Shown here piece after piece: positions 36,223-43,404 of a stretch of DNA of 64,000 bases. The stretch lies in contig MKTJ01000032.1 in NCBI GenBank assembly GCA_001898225.1, forward strand, positions 62,001 through 126,000, read 5' to 3'. The position numbers were made by a program, and so were the translations under genes. Positions within the stretch are counted from its first letter, which is position 1. Each line of letters begins with the position of its first letter. Below the pieces are notes generated by a model that saw only the letters and a list, made by a program, of their open reading frames with translations, did no database searches and had not been told where the DNA came from. The stretch comes from Chloroflexi bacterium 54-19. Lineage in GTDB: Bacteria; Chloroflexota; Chloroflexia; Chloroheliales; Chloroheliaceae.

Positions 36223-36302
36223 GGTAGAAACCTCATATTTCTACTACCTGGTTACCTGCTCTAGTCCAGCCGGTAACCTTTTTGTTTTCCGGGGGCCCTG
36301 TT

Positions 36303-36486
36303 GCCCCCTTCAAAAATCCTTAGAACACGAGCCGACAAGCCCCAGACGCCGCAGCGGCTGGCCCTGATAAAAGAGTTTTGGGGTACAGCGCCAAGCGACC
36401 CCAAAAACTTTTTCAGGGTCGGAATGCAGCAGGGCGGCGGTTCTCTAGGCCGACATGCAAATGAAGAGGCTTGGGCTTGTGATAAG
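36303..36486 (-). repeat. Structured leader/ssDNA element, copy A (upstream of ardC)
   Basis: Copy A of a three-copy element. Shared blocks, given on the plus strand, are CCCTTCAAAAA, CCGACAAG, TCGGAAT, and CTTGGGCTTGTGATAAG. Between them lie hairpins that keep position but change sequence. In this copy the second hairpin is very long, with arms CCTGATAAAAG and CTTTTTCAGG plus GTTTTGGGGT/ACCCCAAAA. The CAAGCC and GGCTTG segments pair across the element. It ends about 80-110 bp before the ardC start codon. An overlapping 105-codon ORF in this region is not credible. Confidence 0.75.
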
Positions 36487-36620
36487 ATGAGAAGAAGGGG
36501 GAGAGCCGAAAAAGGAGGTACGGAGGAAAAAGGCGGCGGCGAGCTTTTTTCCTCTGTGGAACCGGCGACGGTGGTCATGCGAGGCTCTGGGAGCTTGACC
36601 GCCTGAGACGGTTTCGGTTT

Positions 36621-36681
36621 TGATTAGTAACGCCTCGTTAGCACTAATTCCTGGCTGGCAATTATTGCGTTACTAATCAAT
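36621..36681. repeat. 14-bp perfect inverted repeat with 33-nt loop
   Basis: TTGATTAGTAACGC (36621-36634) and GCGTTACTAATCAA (36668-36681) are perfectly complementary. It is not followed by a T-run. It sits between structured element A and the 3' end of the SH3-like gene, in a region with no gene. Confidence 0.7.
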
Positions 36682-36750
36682 AGCGCAGCTTACTCCATTT
36701 AATTCCCAAATAATTCTGCTTCAATTCCGCTCGGGTCATACCTTGCTCGT

Positions 36751-36787
36751 GACAAAAAGAAAACCCCGCCGAACTATTCCAGCGGGG
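36751..36787 (-). terminator. Rho-independent terminator of SH3-like gene
   Basis: On the minus strand a CCCCGC/GCGGGG hairpin is followed by TTTTCTTTTT, 20 bp downstream of the gene's stop codon. Confidence 0.8.
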
Positions 36788-36806
36788 CGGTTGTGGTTCA
36801 AGAGGG

Positions 36807-37019
36807 TTACTTCTGACCTGGCTCGATTTTGTCCAGGACGAAACAACCGAGGGTACTTCGCTCCCCGCTATCCCAGGCAACGGTGACCTCGTTCTGGTGC
36901 CAGCGTTCCTGGGGTATCCGGTCAATTGTCCCGGTAGTTCCAACCGGCAGGCTCGGGTAGTGCTTCTGACTTACAACTACTCGATCTCCAACCTTAAACG
37001 GCTTGTCCAGTCTGTTCAT
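36807..37019 (-). CDS. SH3/KOW-like small protein (paralogue 1)
   Basis: Protein of 70 residues, MNRLDKPFKVGDRVVVSQKHYPSLP... The segment VGDRVVVS-x(8)-LPVGTTGTIDRIPQERW is what a small SH3-like or KOW-type beta barrel would show. AGAGG precedes the ATG. A close paralogue is at 42290-42514 and both are preceded by the same structured element, so they are regulated alike. The function is unknown; DNA- or protein-binding accessory role on the plasmid is inference. Confidence 0.75.
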   Translation of the reverse strand: MNRLDKPFKVGDRVVVSQKHYPSLPVGTTGTIDRIPQERWHQNEVTVAWDSGERSTLGCFVLDKIEPGQK

Positions 37020-37063
37020 AGCTTTTAACCTCTTTCGTCTTAGCTTTAGGGCGGCTCGGTTAC

Positions 37064-37202
37064 CTGCCCTTCAAAAACCGCTAAGCACGGCCCGACAAGT
37101 CCTGGGCGGTTCTTTAAGCCCAGCCGCTTTGCGGTCGGAATACAACTGGCCGGTGATTTTTAGACCGGCCGGTTGTATGGAGAGACTTGGGGCTGTGATA
37201 AG
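37064..37202 (-). repeat. Structured leader/ssDNA element, copy B (upstream of SH3-like gene 1)
   Basis: Copy B. Blocks CCCTTCAAAAACC, CCCGACAAGTCC, GGTCGGAAT and GACTTGGGGCTGTGATAAG are shared. Hairpins TGGGC/GCCCA and CCGC-ttt-GCGG, then a long stem ATACAAC/GTTGTAT capped by CCGGTG.../...ACCGGCC. The stem sequences covary with copies A and C. The CAAGTC and GACTTG blocks are complementary and could close the structure or form a pseudoknot. Confidence 0.78.
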
Positions 37203-37445
37203 GTTAAAAGGAAGGGTAGGTAGCAGTGGAATTATTTTGGAAAAGTTTTGGAATTGTTTTGGAAAAGAAATCTCTTGACAAAGCCGTTAAAGAGAAACTT
37301 ACTCGGAAGTTGGCAGATTATCTTTTAAGGTAGTTTCCATTTTGAGGTGCTTGCTTGGCTTCACCCTATAGCGAGTACAAACGAATTGGTAATGACGGTT
37401 AAGTGGTGCTCAGCAGGACAAAATCTTATTTACCCGTATATGATA

Positions 37446-38222
37446 CTAAGCCCGATGGAAAGTTACCGTCTCACTTTTAAGGCTAAGGCTTTCAACTACC
37501 CAACCTGTCTCCAGCCAGGCATAAGCATTAACGTGGGTTGTACCGGGAGATTTATCAGTCCACCAGACCGTATATTGCCTGGCCGAAGAGGGCAGAGCAT
37601 CGTTGATTATTTCCTCAATTTTGGAAAAGGTGAGGCTTACCCGGGTTTTGTCAGGTACTATAGATTCGAACCACAGTTGAAGAGGATAATACTTACCCGG
37701 TGAATCCGGACTGGCTTCTTCAACATATTTATACTCGATGAATTTAATCTCCGACCATTTTTTACCGCGGAGTTTCCCAGCGAGAAATCCCGCGCCGGTG
37801 ATACCGAAGCTGCTGACATCAAAATACTGGGTACTTCCCGCCATTCCACCCCGCGAATCTTTACGAAAATCAGTAGCTTGCAAAACCCCCAGGATAAGAA
37901 CCCGAACAGGAAATTCATTTTTAGGCCGCAGTTTATTAGCCAGACCAACTGCTTTCATGCGGTAATCGGTTTCTCTGCCCAGACCCCCAATCCAGCGTAT
38001 CGTAGTGCTATCGTCAGGCTGCACATCGACTGCCGCTTCGATATTTGCAACTGCGGACACCCCCTTACCATGATAAAGGCCAAAGTAGCGGCTCGGCCGG
38101 TGGTTGTATGCCCCTTTATCGGCCGGGCAAATATAGGCTCGTTCTCGCTCAACCTCTTCGAAGCTTTTCGCGCAATTTACTACAAGCAGAACTTGGTTAT
38201 CCCAGGCCAGTTTTTCATCCAT
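37446..38222 (-). CDS. Hypothetical protein with DUF7662-like C-terminal domain
   Basis: Protein of 258 residues. The C-terminal 75 residues (LTFSKIEEIINDALPSSARQYTVWWTDK ... AWLETGWVVESLSLKSETVTFHR) have the form of DUF7662, a small domain found alone or fused in many bacteria. The N-terminal 170 residues (LVVNCAKSFEE, CPADKGAYNHRPSRYFGLYHGKGVSAVANI) are not recognised. GAGGAG nine bases before the ATG. It lies in the same minus-strand run as ardC. Confidence 0.7.
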   Translation of the reverse strand: MDEKLAWDNQVLLVVNCAKSFEEVERERAYICPADKGAYNHRPSRYFGLYHGKGVSAVANIEAAVDVQPDDSTTIRWIGGLGRETDYRMKAVGLANKLRPKNEFPVRVLILGVLQATDFRKDSRGGMAGSTQYFDVSSFGITGAGFLAGKLRGKKWSEIKFIEYKYVEEASPDSPGKYYPLQLWFESIVPDKTRVSLTFSKIEEIINDALPSSARQYTVWWTDKSPGTTHVNAYAWLETGWVVESLSLKSETVTFHRA

Positions 38223-38614
38223 GGCTCGCGCTCCTCAATATTTACTCTTCCGGTTGATGTTAAAATATTTATGGGAATATTAAATTTTCGGGTCTTGGTG
38301 AAGAATTCAGGTTAAATTATACTTCCTTCTCCGCAATTTTCCCATTACAAGCTGATTTTTTTATGAAATAACTTATTGGGTACGGGCATTATTATTTGGA
38401 CTAAAATAGTCGGTTAGAAAGTTTAGCTTATTCTAGAGTCTTGTTTTTGCTTGTTGCCTAATTCGAAGAATAACCAAGGATAGGTCCGGTACTTACACTT
38501 GAACATAACAGTTAATCCGTTTAGTGTTAATAGTCGTTTCTTGTCCAACTACTCCTCGGACCCAGTTAACAATACGTAATAAGCTTACTTCTTGATTATT
38601 ATGTCAACTTATAT
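38223..38614. other. Intergenic region
   Basis: About 390 bp, AT-rich, with no supported gene or clear repeat. It holds the 3' flank of the ORF6C remnant and the upstream region of the DUF7662-like gene. Confidence 0.45.
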
Positions 38615-38949
38615 TTATTTACCTTTTTCGCGCCAATTTTCCAAAAATTTCATCACTGCTATAAACTGGTCCGCCCGGATATTCTTGTAGCTGCTAACCC
38701 CAAAGCGCCGGTATAGCTCCTGATAAACGCCCTGATAATGGTTCTTACTTTTATTCTGGGTGGTGAGGTATTCAGCATGCCCTTTACCGCCTGACCAACC
38801 TCGGCCGTCTGTACCTCGGTAATATTACTCCCTGGTGAGAGTCCTTTTTCAAGGCAGGTCACCCTGGCATCTAAATTCTTGAAGGCTATCACCACGTTGT
38901 CCAGACGAGAGTAAAGCCGCCGCTCCTGCACCATCAATTCTTCAGACAT
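38615..38949 (-). pseudogene. ORF6C-domain (phage antirepressor C-terminal) gene, frameshifted
   Basis: The first 57 or so residues (MSEELMVQERRLYSRLDN...VGQAVKG) are read in one frame and stop being homologous at about 38780. The neighbouring frame then gives HAEYLTTQNKSKNHYQGVY, QELYRRFGVSSYKNIRADQF and IAVMKFLENWREKG to a TAA at 38615. That pattern is the ORF6C domain of phage antirepressors. A single-base shift around AAAGGG near 38775 separates the halves. Either a real inactivating frameshift, programmed slippage or an assembly error. Confidence 0.72.
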
Positions 38950-39392
38950 TTGGCAATAGTAGGTCCATTTAACGAATTTGTAGTCAAGTGGGAGCTCTGA
39001 GTAGCTTTTGGGCGTGTACTGTATGCATGATACATATGATGCTCACTTTGATAAAACCTGGATGTCTACTAACTGATCCAGGTAAAGTCTGCTGCTACGG
39101 TATGGGGAAGTAATGAGAGCGCCAGTTAATATGATTTTTCTTCGCACTAGTGCGTTATTGCGATAGTACGATTGTGCGTCACTTTAGCATTTATAACCTG
39201 ACACAATATTTTGAATGTAATTGATATTCTAGGAAGAAAGGTTACAAGTATAGTGCCGGACAGCATGCATTATCCTTTATCAAGGAGAAACAATTGAGGT
39301 TGCCGTGTAAGGTTAAGATAGGTGGTGGGTATATAAGTTTTGACAATCAGGATTAACACAACCTAAATTTTGATTGTAGTACTAACAAGGAA
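38950..39392. other. Intergenic region containing octad array 1
   Basis: About 440 bp without a gene. Its main content is the 8-bp-periodic array at 39143-39182. Confidence 0.5.
39143..39182. repeat. Octad array 1 (TGCG-N4 / CGCA-N4 repeats)
   Basis: Five contiguous octads in strict 8-bp register: CGCACTAG, TGCGTTAT, TGCGATAG, TACGATTG, TGCGTCAC. The first two form the palindrome CGCACTAGTGCG. Confidence 0.85.
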
Positions 39393-39551
39393 TTATTTTG
39401 GAAAGAATTTTGCAATCTGGTCCCTGTTACATATCAAGGATAGATCGAAATCTTTATTTTTAACAGGCATGCAACCAGCATCAATTACAAGTTCGTACGC
39501 TTCTTTTAACTTCGGTTCCTCATGAATAATATAGAACATGATTTGATTCAC
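39393..39551 (-). CDS. Small hypothetical protein, coupled to the upstream small ORF
   Basis: Putative 52-residue protein starting at a GTG whose bases overlap the TGA of the preceding 33-residue ORF (GTGA arrangement). It contains FYIIHEEPKLKEAYELVIDAG and ends IAKFFPK. The coupling and protein-like composition support it; no family recognised. Confidence 0.45.
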   Translation of the reverse strand: MNQIMFYIIHEEPKLKEAYELVIDAGCMPVKNKDFDLSLICNRDQIAKFFPK

Positions 39552-39649
39552 CCATTCGGTCGATGTTCGGACGGGCCATCAAAGTGACCTTGAATATCGT
39601 CTTTCTGGTCATTCATTCGCAAATGATAATTAACAAAATACTTTGACAT
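39548..39649 (-). CDS. Small hypothetical protein (33 residues)
   Basis: MSKYFVNYHLRMNDQKDD... preceded by a strong GGAGGT six bases upstream of the ATG. The frame is open upstream but only this start has a ribosome site. It overlaps the next small ORF by four bases, so the two form a coupled pair. Function unknown. Confidence 0.5.
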   Translation of the reverse strand: MSKYFVNYHLRMNDQKDDIQGHFDGPSEHRPNG

Positions 39650-39754
39650 TTTTAACCTCCTTCTTTCGCTATTACTATCATTATACTCTCTAGAAGATCT
39701 GATAAACCCCCTTGTCGTACCCCAGAGAATTATAAGAACCATTTTCGCTAACCG

Positions 39755-40216
39755 TTAAACATTCGCGCCGTAGACCGTCTTTAGCATAATTTGAAATTTC
39801 TCGGCCAAACCCATAGCATTTTGGAGCCTGTTGTAGACGGGGAAGCTTTTTTTTGCTTTGTACTCACTCATCAGGCCGATCACTATTGTCCTGAGGCAGA
39901 TGAAACAAACGTATAGCTCGTCTTCCGGCCCAAAAGCATAAGCAGGATTGTTGACTTCTTTATTCCTAGGATTAGTATTTCGCTCTAGGTGGTACGTCAT
40001 CCTGTTCCTGATCGAGTTGATGAGAAATGGGTAATTGTAAACCGTCCGCATCTCATACAACCGCTTGATCCAGTCCAGCTCCGGCTCAGTACCCTTAAGA
40101 GCAGCGATTTTATCTTCCTCACCGTTCATCGCACCTTCGTAAACGCCTATTGCAGAGGCTAGGAGAGCAATCTCGTTTAGGTTTAACCAAATTCCTTGCG
40201 ATGGTTTTTTAAACAT
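39755..40216 (-). CDS. Hypothetical protein
   Basis: Protein of 153 residues with a good AAGGAG ribosome site. Mostly helical by eye: LNLNEIALLASAIGVYEGAMNG, then LYVCFICLRTIVIGLMSEYKAKKSF. No domain recognised. It is 25 bp downstream of a lipoprotein gene on the same strand and is likely cotranscribed with it. Confidence 0.7.
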   Translation of the reverse strand: MFKKPSQGIWLNLNEIALLASAIGVYEGAMNGEEDKIAALKGTEPELDWIKRLYEMRTVYNYPFLINSIRNRMTYHLERNTNPRNKEVNNPAYAFGPEDELYVCFICLRTIVIGLMSEYKAKKSFPVYNRLQNAMGLAEKFQIMLKTVYGANV

Positions 40217-40229
40217 TACTTCGCTCCTT

Positions 40230-40841
40230 TTAATTTATAACGAATGAATCTAAAAACCTCTGAGCGTACCCCTGAATGGTTGCATTACCCTTATCCTTAG
40301 CCTGCATGATGGCGACAACGTGATAAGCACGCATGCCTTGAAGAAAAATCTTGGCCCTAGCATATGTTGAAGTGCCGTTCTCCATCTCCAGTTCACGGCC
40401 AGTGGCGGAACCTAGCGTTATCTGCTTTTCGCTTGTTACCTTGCTGGAAGTGACAGCCCCTTGATTGGGTTGTTGTATTTGGAGCGACGTTGCCAGGCCA
40501 TCACGCAAAGAATCCAACAGTTTAGCACTAGGTGCGGAGGCATATTCTGCTGGCAAATCGAAATAGTTCACCGTAAATCCGTTTGTGACATCCGTAGTCG
40601 CCAGGTTAAAACTGTGAACATCAGCCACGGTGCCAGATCCCATTTTACTCGGCGCAACGACCTCGTTAAAGGTACCGGGTATCGTTACTGTAAAACGGCC
40701 AGTAGCAGATTTGTAATCCTGCCAGTTGGAAGAGCTTGAAGGGTTCTGGGCCACAGCCGCAACACTGGTTGGGTCACCACAGGCAACAAGGCCAACAAAA
40801 AGAGATACGATAAAAATAGATGCCAGTATTTTTGCCAACAT
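40230..40841 (-). CDS. Hypothetical lipoprotein
   Basis: Protein of 203 residues from the ATG at 40841, supported by GGAG upstream. Signal peptide MLAKILASIFIVSLFVG ends in a lipobox LVAC. The mature part (SATGRFTVTIPGTF ... GRELEMENGTSTYARAKIFLQGMRAYHVVAI ... RFLDSFVI) resembles the generic alpha/beta fold of small surface lipoproteins with a PsbP/LpqN-like appearance, but no family is assigned. Expected to be exported and lipid-anchored. Confidence 0.75.
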   Translation of the reverse strand: MLAKILASIFIVSLFVGLVACGDPTSVAAVAQNPSSSSNWQDYKSATGRFTVTIPGTFNEVVAPSKMGSGTVADVHSFNLATTDVTNGFTVNYFDLPAEYASAPSAKLLDSLRDGLATSLQIQQPNQGAVTSSKVTSEKQITLGSATGRELEMENGTSTYARAKIFLQGMRAYHVVAIMQAKDKGNATIQGYAQRFLDSFVIN

Positions 40842-40918
40842 TTCTCGCTCCACAATCATTGAATTTCAAATCTGGAATTAAAGTTAATAAATTATAACAC
40901 GGTCTTGATTATTTAGGC

Positions 40919-41022
40919 ACCATTCCAGGGACGTGCAGATACTTCCTCATAACTCCTTTCGCGGGGAGGTATCTGGTGATATTCAGCGACTTACTTTTTA
41001 AAGCCTTATTACCTGGAATGGT
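40919..41022. ncRNA. Candidate structured RNA or DNA element between divergent genes
   Basis: Outer stem ACCATTCCAGG / CCTGGAATGGT (11 bp, perfect) encloses an inner hairpin CAGATACTTCCTC / GGGGAGGTATCTG (13 bp with G-U pairs). The 104-nt element lies between a minus-strand lipoprotein gene and a plus-strand gene, so a terminator role is unlikely. Strand is unknown. Confidence 0.45.
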
Positions 41023-41226
41023 CAGGCTTTGCTCTTTCTAGTTTTTATTTTGCCAGTGCCTGCGGCTGGCGTGGCAGATTATCAATACTCTTTTAGAAAA
41101 ATAATCAGAGTGAGGTTTTATTTCTAAATTACTTTAGTGGGATATATTGTTGAAATAACTGCTCAAAATTTCCGCGTGATATACTCATTTCATTATTCGC
41201 CAATTTGAAAGAAAGCAAGGTTCGTA

Positions 41227-42222
41227 ATGGAAGTGCTTCGCCTGGATACCACCCGCCCGCTTGTACGTGAGGAAATTTTAGATTACTTCGAGCTCAATTT
41301 GGAAAATTTTACCATCTCCCCTCCCGCTCCTGCTTGGGGTGGACCGCCATATTGGGTTAGCTATATCACCAGCGCGGGCAAGGAATTAGATGTCGTCATC
41401 AAAGAGATTTTTAATTTCTTAGTAAACTCCGACCGAATGAAAAGGGTTAAGCTACAAGCTAACGATAGCGCCACGGTTGATGCATTCACGCATTACCATA
41501 AAACAGTTATCTATATGGCTATTTATGAAGAGATCGCAGCCCTAATCCGAGCCGGGATATTGTTACAGATAAACCTGGGAACAAAACTGCCCTCGTACGA
41601 ATTTTCAGTTGCACCATTCGATGGAGACCGTCGGATTGCCGAAAAGGTCCTCCTCACGGAATACGGGGCGCAGTTTGTGAAAAACAGACTGACGACACCC
41701 TACTACGCCGAGCAATATTTCGATCAGTTGCGCCAGGTCGCGGAGCCGGATGAAGAATTAAAAGGCTACCTGACGGAGGGTCTTGCATGCCTGCGGGCGA
41801 ACCTGGAACGCAGTTCGGCCATCATTTTGCGCCTGGCGGCCGAGCATCTTTTGAATGTTCTTATTGATGCCACGGTTGGCTGCATCAAGGATGCCACCAG
41901 CAAAGGCCAACTGACCGGTCGGATACGAAAGGCTTATACGAATATCGAAGAGCGGGCAAATGTCATTTTTGATAGGCTGCAAAATGATGCGACGCTAATG
42001 CCAAGGGGACTCTCCGGCGCTTTCAGCAAGCAGTTGCGTCTAGCCTTTCATGCCATAAGAGAACTTGGCGGCCAGGCTGCCCACCCTACCGATGGCGTTA
42101 CAAGGGAAGACGTGCGAAACCATTACATTCTTTTTTCCAGCATCGTTTATAAGACCGTGATGGAAATGGTGAAACACCTTAACTCAGTCCAAACATCTGC
42201 GGGTATTTCGGGTAATCCATAA
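41227..42222 (+). CDS. Hypothetical protein with DUF4145/HEPN-like C-terminus
   Basis: Protein of 331 residues. The C-terminal third contains LERSSAIILRLAAEHLLNVL and, later, FHAIRELGGQAAHPTDG followed by a long helix, a pattern of DUF4145-like HEPN domains (R ... G ... AAHP). The N-terminal part is unassigned. AAGG precedes the ATG. It is isolated between two minus-strand gene groups. A toxin-like or RNA-related role is possible but not demonstrable. Confidence 0.65.
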   Translation: MEVLRLDTTRPLVREEILDYFELNLENFTISPPAPAWGGPPYWVSYITSAGKELDVVIKEIFNFLVNSDRMKRVKLQANDSATVDAFTHYHKTVIYMAIYEEIAALIRAGILLQINLGTKLPSYEFSVAPFDGDRRIAEKVLLTEYGAQFVKNRLTTPYYAEQYFDQLRQVAEPDEELKGYLTEGLACLRANLERSSAIILRLAAEHLLNVLIDATVGCIKDATSKGQLTGRIRKAYTNIEERANVIFDRLQNDATLMPRGLSGAFSKQLRLAFHAIRELGGQAAHPTDGVTREDVRNHYILFSSIVYKTVMEMVKHLNSVQTSAGISGNP

Positions 42223-42289
42223 TGTGATATAATGCGCAAAAAAGGCTGCCATGCCTGAGCAGTCATTTTCTGTCTCGCCTGTTCCATCG

Positions 42290-42514
42290 TTATTTGCCCA
42301 AACCATTCCACAATCCAAAAATTGCGGCCAAGACAAAGCAACCTAAGATACCAAGTTTTCCGTCATCCCAGGCCGCGGTTACTTCGTTATTGTGCCAGCG
42401 TTCCTGCGGAATCCGGTCGCTAGTCCCGGTGGTGCCAACTGGCAGGTCCGGGTGATGTTTCCAGCTTACCACTACGCGGTCGCCTACCCTAAAAGGTTTA
42501 TCCAGCCTGTTCAT
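42290..42514 (-). CDS. SH3/KOW-like small protein (paralogue 2)
   Basis: Protein of 74 residues, nearly identical to the paralogue at 36.8 kb through residue 60 (MNRLDKPFRVGDRVVVSWKHHPDLPVG ... IPQERWHNNEV), then diverging to a hydrophobic tail (AAIFGLWNGLG). The C-terminal change suggests a frameshift or fusion after the beta barrel, so this copy may be degenerate. AGAGGT precedes the ATG. The same structured element lies upstream. Confidence 0.68.
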   Translation of the reverse strand: MNRLDKPFRVGDRVVVSWKHHPDLPVGTTGTSDRIPQERWHNNEVTAAWDDGKLGILGCFVLAAIFGLWNGLGK

Positions 42515-42586
42515 CGTGTGTACCTCTTTCTGTTCTACTATGTTCTAATCTGTACCGGGTTACACCTAGGTCTTGCTCTGGGGCCT

Positions 42587-42722
42587 CCCCTTCGACAAAC
42601 TTCAAACACTGCCCGACAAGTCCTGGGCCTACTTTTCGCCCAGCCGCTGCGCGGACGGAATCCAACTTGCCGATGGTCCTTTAGACAGGTGGGTTGGATG
42701 GAGAGAATTGGACTGTGGTACT
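42587..42722 (-). repeat. Structured leader/ssDNA element, copy C (upstream of SH3-like gene 2)
   Basis: Copy C. Blocks GCCCGACAAGTCCTGGGC, GCCCAGCCGC, CGGAAT and GGAGAGA are shared with copy B. The long stem is ATCCAAC/GTTGGAT, where copy B has ATACAAC/GTTGTAT, a compensatory change. Hairpins TGGGC/GCCCA and CCGC-tg-CGCGG are also kept. Confidence 0.75.
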
Positions 42723-42923
42723 ATTGAGGTAAGGGGAGAGTAACATTTTTGTTTTTGAGGTTGGTCCTTCTATTGGTTTCTCAGCTTATCTTTACAAAAT
42801 TTCGTAACGAACAGGTGCTAACGAGCCGGTTGTTCTGCTCCTTTTATTTTCTGCCAGAAACTCTTTTGGGGTATCGGTCAACCAATTTTTTGTCGTTTCT
42901 AAATTCTTCATGCTAAATCCTAG

Positions 42924-42987
42924 TGCGAAATTGTTGTAGTGCGATAATGCGTTAGTGTTAAATAACGATAATGTGAAAGTGTGGAAT
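42924..42987. repeat. Octad array 2
   Basis: Eight octads in unbroken 8-bp register, including TGCGAAAT, TGCGATAA, TGCGTTAG, with degenerate members TGTTAAAT, AACGATAA, TGTGAAAG and TGTGGAAT. Confidence 0.8.
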
Positions 42988-43139
42988 CGTTCTTATGCTT
43001 TTGTGCTACATCGCGTCCCCAAAAATCATTGGTTCCGGTTCATTAACATGCAGCCAAAACTGTTTTGTTATGTAAAGTAGAGTTCGGCAGAAGGTGTAAA
43101 TAATTCGCTTCTCCTATGAAGACTGCTTACTTTTTTTAG

Positions 43140-43250
43140 CGCGGAATCGCACACCCCCTGCCCAAGCTCAGTTTGAACTGAGATAAACGAAATCATGAAT
43201 ATGGCGTTTTAGTTTTCCACTATCCACAATATGTGGTGGATAAGTCACGC
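43140..43250. other. Candidate replication-related region: iteron-like repeat and DnaA-box-like sites
   Basis: CGCGGAATCGCACACC at 43140-43155 is one of three copies in the window (others at 46109 and 46143). It is followed by the inverted repeat CTCAGTT-tg-AACTGAG and, at 43218-43245, by TATCCACAA and GGTGGATAAG, close to the DnaA box TTATCCACA. No gene in 42723-43404. Confidence 0.55.
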
Positions 43251-43391
43251 GTTTTCGCACAGTTGCGAACGCGCAATTATGCTATAATGCATTTATGCGA
43301 AGGTGTTTTAGTGCAATATTGCGATAGAGCGATCTCGCGTAAATGCGGTAATGCGAAGCTGCGAAATAACACTAATGCGTTAGTGCGATGA
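43248..43391. repeat. Octad array 3, candidate parS/operator upstream of parA
   Basis: Eighteen contiguous octads, 144 bp in perfect 8-bp phase, ending 13 bp before the parA start codon. Examples are TGCGAACG, TGCATTTA, TGCGATAG, TGCGGTAA, TGCGAAAT, TGCGTTAG, TGCGATGA. An extended -10 (TG-c-TATAAT, 43280-43288) is embedded in it, so binding here would also control parA transcription. Confidence 0.88.
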
Positions 43392-43404
43392 AAGGAGCGC
43401 GGAT

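Noticed and set aside
36261..36578. 105-codon minus-strand ORF and an overlapping plus-strand ORF in the same place
   Set aside because: Both lie within structured element A, low-complexity, and lack ribosome sites; the element explains the sequence.
43248..43391. CRISPR array
   Set aside because: The repeat unit is only 8 bp with no constant spacer and repeat classes; no cas genes were seen.
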